Source: Nocardioides rubriscoriae (GTDB lineage Bacteria; Actinomycetota; Actinomycetes; Propionibacteriales; Nocardioidaceae). Taken from it: DNA of 64,000 nucleotides. Under the pieces are notes generated by a model. The model was given only the letters and a program-made list of their open reading frames with translations. It was not told where the DNA came from and made no database searches. The position numbers were made by a program, and so were the translations under genes. The stretch is taken from positions 310,001 through 374,000 of the forward strand of contig NZ_VIYJ01000002.1 in the NCBI RefSeq assembly GCF_008087085.1, in the 5' to 3' direction. Shown piece after piece: positions 58,704 to 64,000 of the stretch (position 1 is the stretch's first letter; each line of letters opens with the position of its first letter).

Positions 58704-59348
58704 ATGCCCGACCTCCCTGAGCCCGAGATCCCCGAGGGGATGAGCGACGACGCGCGCGAGACCTGGCCGAGCCCCCACCTGATCAGCTCGTGGCTCGGTG
58801 ACCTCGACCAGGACCTTGAGTGGCGCCCGGGCGAGGCCACGACGATCGCTTCCGACGACCCCGAGGTCGTCGCCGCCGCACGCCACTTCCGTGACGTGCT
58901 CGGCCGCTTCGCCTCCGGCGTCACCGTGGTGACCACCATGAGCGGCGATCAGCCGGTCGGGCTGACGTGCCAGTCGTTCTCCAGCGTGTCCCTCGACCCG
59001 CCGCTGGTGCTCTTCGTGCCCGCCCGCACCTCGCGGGCGTGGCCGCTGATCCAGCGGGCCGGCCGGTTCTGCGTCAACTTCCTGGCCCACGACCAGACCG
59101 ACCTCAGCAACACGATGGCCAGCCGCGGCATCGACAAGTTCGCCGGGGTCGACTGGACACCGTCGGCGGTGACCGGGTCGCCGACGTTCGCCGGATCCCT
59201 GGGCCACGTCGACTGCACGATCCACGCCGTCCACGAGGCCGGCGACCACTACGTCGTCATCGGCAGGGTCGTCGACCTGGTCGCCGGCGACGAGGGTGTC
59301 AGCGACCCGCTGCTGTACTTCCAGGGCTCCTACCGCACGACGACCTGA
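58704..59348 (+). CDS. hsaB: Flavin reductase, HsaB
   Basis: Flavin reductase of 214 residues, FMN-binding split barrel: FASGVTVVTTMSGDQPVGLTCQSFSSVSLDPPLVLFVP, GRFCVNFLAHDQTDLSNTMASRGIDKFAGV and LLYFQGSYRTT. It supplies reduced flavin to HsaA. About 50 residues (rich in Pro, Glu and Asp) precede the conserved barrel, longer than I recall for HsaB of M. tuberculosis (187 residues). ATG 58704 is 17 bases after hsaC. Confidence 0.9.
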   Translation: MPDLPEPEIPEGMSDDARETWPSPHLISSWLGDLDQDLEWRPGEATTIASDDPEVVAAARHFRDVLGRFASGVTVVTTMSGDQPVGLTCQSFSSVSLDPPLVLFVPARTSRAWPLIQRAGRFCVNFLAHDQTDLSNTMASRGIDKFAGVDWTPSAVTGSPTFAGSLGHVDCTIHAVHEAGDHYVVIGRVVDLVAGDEGVSDPLLYFQGSYRTTT

Positions 59349-59349
59349 C

Positions 59350-60267
59350 GTGCAGACCGTCACGTTCCCCAGCCACGGCTCGCGTTGCGAGGCGTGGTGG
59401 GTCGAGGCCGCCGTCGACGACCTCACGACCGCCGCGGGCGCGCCCTGCGTGGTGATGGCCCACGGCTTCGGCACGACCCGCGACAGCGGCCTGCTGCCCT
59501 TCGCCGAGCGGTTCGCGGCCGTCGGCTGCCACGTGCTCGTCCTCGACTACCGCGGGTTCGGCGGCTCCGAGGCCCCGCGCGGGCGGCCGCGCCAGGACGT
59601 CGACCACCGGCGCCACCGCGAGGACTACCACGCGGCTGTCGCGTTCGCGCGTGCCCGCGACGACGTCGACGCCGCCCGGATCGCGCTGTGGGGCACGTCG
59701 TACTCCGGCGGTCACGTGGTCGCGGTCGCCGCGCAGGACCCGTCGATCGCCGCCGTCGTGAGCCAGGGTGCGGCGATGGACGGGCTCGCGGTCCTGACCG
59801 GCAAGGGCCGGGTGCGCGACCCGGCGACCCGTGACCCCGCGAAGGCCCGACGGGTGCTGCGCGCCGTCGCGGCCGACGCGGTGCGGGCGGTCACGCGCCG
59901 CGACCCGGTGATGATCCCGTTGCTCGGCGAGGTCGGTTCCGGAGCGCTCATGTCGGGGCCCGGCGCCGTGGAGTTCACGGCGCTGACCGGGCCGTCGTTC
60001 CGCAACGAGATGTGCGCGCGCGGGGTGGCCCGGATCGCCCGCAACCGGCCGGTGCGCCTGGCCGGCAACGTGCGCTGCCCGACCCTGCTGGTGGTCGCCG
60101 AGCACGACGAGATCGCCCCGCCCGGGGTGATGCTCGAGGTCGCCCGCCGGATCGGTCCGGCGGCCGAGGTGGCGTCCTACGACTGCGCGCACTTCGCGCT
60201 CTACCGCGGGGTCGGCGACAGCCTGGACCGGCAGGCGGCGTTCCTGGCGCGGGTCCTCGCGCCCTGA
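59350..60267 (+). CDS. Alpha/beta hydrolase, fourth gene behind hsaB
   Basis: Hydrolase of 305 residues: VVMAHGFGTTRDSGLLPFAERF, YRGFGGSEAPRG, nucleophile elbow GTSYSGGHV, acid in AEHDEIAPPG and histidine in CAHFALYRG. It resembles the dienelactone/X-Pro-like peptidase-type hydrolases of the BAAT/S15-like group. GTG 59350 lies one base after the hsaB stop, so it belongs to the hsa operon. Role in steroid catabolism is inferred from position only. Confidence 0.75.
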   Translation: MQTVTFPSHGSRCEAWWVEAAVDDLTTAAGAPCVVMAHGFGTTRDSGLLPFAERFAAVGCHVLVLDYRGFGGSEAPRGRPRQDVDHRRHREDYHAAVAFARARDDVDAARIALWGTSYSGGHVVAVAAQDPSIAAVVSQGAAMDGLAVLTGKGRVRDPATRDPAKARRVLRAVAADAVRAVTRRDPVMIPLLGEVGSGALMSGPGAVEFTALTGPSFRNEMCARGVARIARNRPVRLAGNVRCPTLLVVAEHDEIAPPGVMLEVARRIGPAAEVASYDCAHFALYRGVGDSLDRQAAFLARVLAP

Positions 60268-60286
60268 CCCTGCCCTTGCCGGGTGC

Positions 60287-61771
60287 TCAGGCCGGGTGCC
60301 GGTCGGTCGCGGCCAGCTCCCGGGTGATGGCGTCGGCCGCGGACGCGGCCCCGGCGAGGCTGTCGGCGATGCTGCGGGTCGTGGCCGTCTGCTCCTCGAC
60401 GGCGGCCGCGATCGTCGTCTGGCTGCGGTCGATGGTGTCGATGATGTCGGCGATCTCCGAGATGGCCTGGACCGCGGCGGCGGTGCCGAGCTGGATCGCG
60501 TCGATCTTCGCGGTGATCTCGGTGGTCGCCGACGCGGTCTCCCGGGCCAGCTCCTTGACCTCGTTGGCCACGACCGCGAAGCCCTTGCCGGACTCACCGG
60601 CGCGCGCGGCCTCGATGGTGGCGTTGAGGGCGAGCAGGTTGGTCTGCTGGGCGATCCCGGTGATGGTGCCGATCACCTGCCCGATCTCGCCCGAGGCCTC
60701 CCCGAGGCTCTCGACCGACGAGCGTGCGCGGTCGGCCGCGGTGACCGCCGTACCGGCCACGGTCGCGGCGCCGGTCGCGTTGACCGCGATCTCCTGGATG
60801 CTGCTGCGCATCTCCTCGACCGCCCGGGCGAGCACCTGCAGGTCGAGCGCGGCGGCGGCCTGGCGCAGGGCCTCCTCGCGAGCGAGCCGCTCCAGCGCGG
60901 CCGAGACGAGACGGCCGACGTTGCGCAGCGCGTCGAGGCGCTGGCGGCTGAGCTCGAGGGTCTCGGTGGCGAAGAAGTCCATGGTGCCGACGACCTCGCC
61001 GCGCACCAGGATGGGGAAGCAGACGCCGGACCGCACCCCGCACCGCTGGGCCGCGGGCGCCCGCACGCAGTCGGTCATCTCGCCGATGTCGGGGGTGAAG
61101 ACCAGGTCGCGGGCCGCCCAGGCCCGGCCCGAGAGGCCGACGCCCTCGCGGAACGACGCCTCGAGGGTGACTGCGCGGAACTCGGGGCTCACCTCGCCCG
61201 ACTCCAGCACGAAGCGCAGGGTGCGGTCCGCACCGACCGACCAGTACGACGCGTAGGCCCAGCCGAAGGCGCGGCGTACGGCGTCGACGGCGAGTTGGGC
61301 CGCCTCCTGCACGCCCCGCGCCGTCGACAGGGCGATCATCACCTCGGTCACCGCCCCGAGGTCGGCCTCGGCGTCGAGGCGCGCCGCGCTGGCCGTCTCG
61401 GGGGAGCGGACGTCCTCCCAGACCAGCACCCGGCTCCGGGAGCGTCGCTGTCCCGGGACGCCGGTCTCGCGCAGCAGCAGCACCTCGTCGCCGCGCGAGA
61501 CCCGCGCCCCGTCGAGCCCGACCCCCAAGCTGTCCTCCATGACGCGCTCGCTGGTCGCCGGCAGGAGCCGGGCGAGGGCGAGGTCGCGCACCCCGTCACC
61601 CGCCTGGACACCGAACCGGCCCCGGACCGCGGGGTTCGCGTACTCGACGCGACCGTCGCGGTCGACCACCACGACGCAGCACGACGATCCCTCCCACTGC
61701 TCCCGCACCCCGCGCAGAGCTCGGGGGAGCGGCTCGACGACATCGCGGGACGGGGGCAGGACAAGGGTCAT
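60287..61771 (-). CDS. Soluble methyl-accepting chemotaxis-like sensor, PAS-GAF-MCP
   Basis: Protein of 494 residues without membrane segments. PAS-like N terminus ([24 protein letters not shown]), a GAF domain ([24 protein letters not shown] ... [26 protein letters not shown], about 165-315), and the MCP signalling core with [21 protein letters not shown] and [13 protein letters not shown]. Such proteins need CheA/CheW, which are not in the window. ATG 61771 is preceded by AGAGGAGA. The upstream part of the open frame runs antisense to the cupin gene and was excluded. Confidence 0.85.
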   Translation of the reverse strand: MTLVLPPSRDVVEPLPRALRGVREQWEGSSCCVVVVDRDGRVEYANPAVRGRFGVQAGDGVRDLALARLLPATSERVMEDSLGVGLDGARVSRGDEVLLLRETGVPGQRRSRSRVLVWEDVRSPETASAARLDAEADLGAVTEVMIALSTARGVQEAAQLAVDAVRRAFGWAYASYWSVGADRTLRFVLESGEVSPEFRAVTLEASFREGVGLSGRAWAARDLVFTPDIGEMTDCVRAPAAQRCGVRSGVCFPILVRGEVVGTMDFFATETLELSRQRLDALRNVGRLVSAALERLAREEALRQAAAALDLQVLARAVEEMRSSIQEIAVNATGAATVAGTAVTAADRARSSVESLGEASGEIGQVIGTITGIAQQTNLLALNATIEAARAGESGKGFAVVANEVKELARETASATTEITAKIDAIQLGTAAAVQAISEIADIIDTIDRSQTTIAAAVEEQTATTRSIADSLAGAASAADAITRELAATDRHPA

Positions 61772-61906
61772 CGTGTCTCCTCTTGGTGGCGGCCCGTGGG
61801 GCTGTGAGCTGATGATCGGCAATCTCCACAGGCAGTTGAGGAAATGTGGAAAAACTTCGACATGCGGTCGAGGTGCCCGTCCTGTGACCTGTGGCACCCT
61901 GGGCCC

Positions 61907-62293
61907 GTGAGCACTGAGCTGCCGCGGCCGGTCCGCGTCTTCACCCCGGCCGACCTGATGCCGGCCGACCCGACGTCCGGCATGCACCGTGCCCTGGCCT
62001 TCGAGCTGCCGCTGCTGTGGGCCGGTCAGGTTGAGACCGAGCCCGGTGCGGTCTCGGGCTGGCACCACCACGACCGCAACGAGTCGAGCCTCTACGTCGT
62101 GCGCGGCGTGCTGCGCTTGGAGTTCGAGGGCCTCGAGGGCTACCTCGAGGCCGGCCCGGGCGACTTCGTCCACGTGCCCGCCTGGACCGTGCACCGCGAG
62201 TCCAACCCCGGACGCCAGCCGTCGCTGGCCGTGATCGCCCGGGTCGGCGGCGGGGTCCCGACCGTCAACGTCGACGCCCCGGACGGTCGTTGA
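61907..62293 (+). CDS. Cupin-domain protein
   Basis: Single-cupin protein of 128 residues. Motif 1 is [23 protein letters not shown] (metal histidines and glutamate) and motif 2 [20 protein letters not shown]. It binds a metal and could be an isomerase, dioxygenase or binding protein; no specific role is visible. GTG 61907. Divergent from the chemoreceptor-like gene. Confidence 0.78.
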   Translation: MSTELPRPVRVFTPADLMPADPTSGMHRALAFELPLLWAGQVETEPGAVSGWHHHDRNESSLYVVRGVLRLEFEGLEGYLEAGPGDFVHVPAWTVHRESNPGRQPSLAVIARVGGGVPTVNVDAPDGR

Positions 62294-62351
62294 GCGGTGG
62301 CGGGGTGCTGGATGTCGGTGTGGGTCCGTCGGTGTCACGAAGGATCGGTGA

Positions 62352-62954
62352 CGACGGCGCGAGAGTCGCCGTCGCAGCCGCGCGGGCTTCGTCGCAGTCG
62401 CTGTCTCCAGCGTCCTGGCCGTTGCCGCGTGTGGTGACGCCTCGGACTCACCTCCGTCGAACGCGGTCGAGTGGAAGCCGTGCTCGGACGGCACCGTCCA
62501 GGCCGGCACGTGGTTCAACCGTCTGGCCAGTCTCAGGGCGTTGCGGGCCGCCCCCGTGAGGCGCGCGGTCACGTGCACCTTCGAGGGTTCCCGCACTGAC
62601 CCGGTGAGCCAGGTGAGCCTCCCGCGGTCGACCGCGACGCAGCTGCAACCTCTGCTCGAAGAAGCCGTGGCGGCTCCGAGCCGGTGCGAGCTCACCGTCT
62701 CCGCAGCCACCGCTGTGAGCCTGGTGGTCGCGCAGCTGGAGGACGACTCCGTCGTTGCTTTCGTCATTCCCTCACGCGGCGACCGCTGCGGGTTGCAGCT
62801 CTCGGAAGGCAGCTACCTCGTGCCGGGGCTCATCGAGCAGTTGGACTCTGCTCCGCGCGGTTGGCCCGCGGGGCGACCTCGGTCGGGCGCAGCCCTCCTG
62901 GCGGCATGGTCGGGCGGAGCCCGGGGTGCGGGACGAGCCAATTGTCCCACATGA
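62352..62954 (+). pseudogene. Lipoprotein-like reading frame without an in-frame start
   Basis: From 62352, after a TGA, the frame encodes an Arg-rich head, a hydrophobic stretch [16 protein letters not shown] with a good lipobox (Cys at 62430-62432), then [17 protein letters not shown] and about 170 further residues. No ATG, GTG or TTG lies between the TGA and the hydrophobic core. An upstream start (ATG 62313) is in another frame, so a one-base frameshift, or an alternative start, is implied. The 3' end is overrun by a dispersed repeat (62901-62932). Probably a broken secreted lipoprotein gene. Confidence 0.5.
62901..62932 (+). repeat. Dispersed repeat GCATGGTCGGGCGGAGCCCG, copy 1
   Basis: The unit GCATGGTCGGGCGGAGCCCG plus a GTGCGG tail, inside the 3' end of the lipoprotein-like frame. 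The inner CGGGC/GCCCG can form a small hairpin. Confidence 0.8.
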
Positions 62955-62960
62955 CAGGGT

Positions 62961-63290
62961 GTGACCGTGATCAGCGTCGACGTGGATACGACCTACGACG
63001 ACTCGGGCGAGGAGATTCTGGCGAAGTTCTCCGACGAGAATTGGGAGGTCAACGTCCGCGCCCGAGCATCCGAGTTTCTGACTCTGAGCGACATCCGATC
63101 GTTCGATTGGAACGAGCGTCGCGCCACTAAGGTCGGTCGCTGCGCCGGAACCAACGTATTTTGGTGCTCGGACGGTAAGACCGCAACGATCATGCTCGGT
63201 CACGACGACGAGACCTGGGATGTCGCGTTCTCCTTACCTGTCGAGGTCATCGACGACCTCGTGCGTCAGGTGCGGTCTCCCACTGCCTAG
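62961..63290 (+). CDS. Small hypothetical protein
   Basis: Protein of 109 residues, not recognised. Features: acidic N terminus (VDVDTTYDDSGEEILAKF), two cysteines (RCAGTNVFWCSDGK) and a C-terminal LPVEVIDDLVRQV. GTG 62961 (or GTG 62967) is preceded only by a weak AGGG. Base composition is lower in GC than the catabolic genes. It lies between repeat copies 1 and 2, so it may have been acquired. Confidence 0.5.
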   Translation: MTVISVDVDTTYDDSGEEILAKFSDENWEVNVRARASEFLTLSDIRSFDWNERRATKVGRCAGTNVFWCSDGKTATIMLGHDDETWDVAFSLPVEVIDDLVRQVRSPTA

Positions 63291-63326
63291 AAACCGACCG
63301 CATATCGGTAGTTCAGCACACTGGAC

Positions 63327-63357
63327 GCGGCATGGTCGGGCGGAGCCCGTTGTGCGG
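63327..63357 (+). repeat. Dispersed repeat GCATGGTCGGGCGGAGCCCG, copy 2
   Basis: Exact 20-base unit followed by TTGTGCGG. It lies between two small genes of different orientation. Confidence 0.85.
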
Positions 63358-63373
63358 CAGACTCGGGCGGCCT

Positions 63374-63808
63374 CTAGTCCTTCGAGTTGGCCTCACAGAT
63401 GAGTGCCGCGGTTCGGAAGTCCACGCTGTCACGCAATCCGCCTCTGGCTTGCTCGATCGGGGTTCCGGTCCTGGCCCAGTAGGTGTCAACGTAGGTCCGC
63501 ATCGTGCGATCCCCGCACGGCAGTGTCAGTGAGTCATCAGGTCCGTTCGCGTCCTGACAACCGCTGTAGTCGGCTGGCAGCTTCTTGCCCGTGCGCCACA
63601 CCGTGTCGCAACTGGGGAGAGATGGTGCCGCCCTCCCATCCGTCTCGGCGGGTCGCTCACTCACCTGTTCTCGTGGGGTCGCTGTTTCCTGGGTGCCGGG
63701 GTCACCGCAGCCCACCAGTACGAAGAAGGCCACGAGCAGGCGTGCGGTGTTAGCCCGTCGAACAAGACTGAGGTTTCGCGGCACCAGCGCCCCATCACTC
63801 ACAAGCAC
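63374..63808 (-). CDS. Predicted small lipoprotein
   Basis: Protein of 144 residues. LVRRANTARLLVAFFVLVGCGDPG contains positive residues, a hydrophobic stretch and a lipobox LVGC with Cys34 as the lipidated residue. The mature part has Cys residues (SLPSCDTVW, YSGCQDA, LPCGDRT, ALICEA) that may pair. ATG 63808 is used; a GTG (V9) is possible. No family recognised. Flanked by repeat copies 2 and 3. Confidence 0.6.
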   Translation of the reverse strand: MLVSDGALVPRNLSLVRRANTARLLVAFFVLVGCGDPGTQETATPREQVSERPAETDGRAAPSLPSCDTVWRTGKKLPADYSGCQDANGPDDSLTLPCGDRTMRTYVDTYWARTGTPIEQARGGLRDSVDFRTAALICEANSKD

Positions 63809-63860
63809 GATTGGAGCACAGCCGCAGTGGCGTTAGACCGTCGGCACGAGTGCACCGGTT

Positions 63861-63906
63861 GCGGCATGGTCGGGCGGAGCCCGCTGTGCGGCATGGTCGG
63901 ACGGTG
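63861..63906 (+). repeat. Dispersed repeat GCATGGTCGGGCGGAGCCCG, copy 3 and partial copy 4
   Basis: A full unit with CTGTGCGG tail at 63861-63891, immediately followed by GCATGGTCGGACGG (63891-63904), a partial fourth copy with one change. Confidence 0.8.
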
Positions 63907-63908
63907 CG

Positions 63909-64000
63909 TTACTTCCCCTCCGCAAGTTCAGATAGCCGTTTGGCACAATCCTCGCAGTCTCGACTCCCGTCGCCGTGGAACGGATTTCGCACGACCACCA
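63909..64000 (-). CDS. Partial minus-strand reading frame at the window edge, possible C terminus
   Basis: Read on the minus strand the frame gives NPFHGDGSRDCEDCAKRLSE then LAEGK and a TAA stop at 63909-63911. It contains two cysteines (DCEDC). The start lies outside the window, so only the last 30 residues are seen. Its lower GC matches the neighbouring small genes. Weakly supported. Confidence 0.35.
   Translation of the reverse strand, partial: VVVRNPFHGDGSRDCEDCAKRLSELAEGK

Overview
The window is very GC-rich with compact, overlapping gene starts (GTG and ATG in ATGA/GTGA overlaps) and carries a steroid (cholesterol/sterol) catabolism locus of actinobacterial type. Gene content and dispersed-repeat style suggest a Nocardioides-like member of the Nocardioidaceae; the genus is an inference from the sequence, not from a search. 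No rRNA, tRNA, CRISPR array or insertion-sequence transposase was seen.

Layout. 1-3.4 kb: ferredoxin reductase, FdxD-type ferredoxin, Hsd4A-type and 20-beta-HSD-type dehydrogenases, and a PPOX-fold protein. 3.4-4.7 kb: an AbiEi/DUF559-like orphan nuclease gene framed by palindromic repeats. 4.7-9.4 kb: the TetR repressor kstR, divergent from an uncharacterised set (GT4 glycosyltransferase, methyltransferase, alpha/alpha-toroid protein, second methyltransferase). 9.5-22.8 kb: FadE34-like acyl-CoA dehydrogenase, LipC-like esterase, WS/DGAT, a flavoprotein, a pseudouridine synthase, a hydrolase, then an igr-type side-chain operon with ChsE1 and ChsE2 fused, ChsH2 split in two, ChsH1 and Ltp2. 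22.8-26.3 kb: SatD plus membrane protein, a MOSC protein and an HNH/DUF222 gene between homologous repeats. 26.3-31.5 kb: a likely light-response island (F420-type oxidoreductase, dienelactone hydrolase, FeS-BCP-type photolyase with only one cysteine, proton-pump rhodopsin, B12-dependent MerR photoreceptor). 31.5-47.2 kb: mixed housekeeping and regulatory genes, including a LanC-like protein with an MFS transporter, osmC/ohrR, a two-component system, fbiD, an acyl-CoA ligase and two F420-type oxidoreductases. 47.3-60.3 kb: hsd4B-kstD divergent from hsaE-hsaG-hsaF, then hsaA-hsaD-hsaC-hsaB. 60.3-64 kb: a soluble chemoreceptor-like protein, a cupin, and a lower-GC end with small lipoprotein-like and hypothetical genes separated by a GC-rich dispersed repeat.

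How it fits together. Six KstR-type operators (TNNAACNNGTTNNA or one mismatch) sit at 5424, 9457, 12916, 18048, 49854 and 55647. They mark a regulon in which the igr-type operon and Hsd4A/Hsd4B shorten the side chain, KstD desaturates ring A, HsaA/HsaB hydroxylate and HsaC opens the aromatised ring, HsaD hydrolyses the product, and HsaE/HsaF/HsaG convert the C5 fragment to pyruvate and propionyl-CoA. KshA/KshB and a cytochrome P450 are not in the window. Several operators overlap the presumed -10 box, and several starts look leaderless. The operator positions also place the unexplained glycosyltransferase/methyltransferase set and the storage-lipid acyltransferase under the same control.
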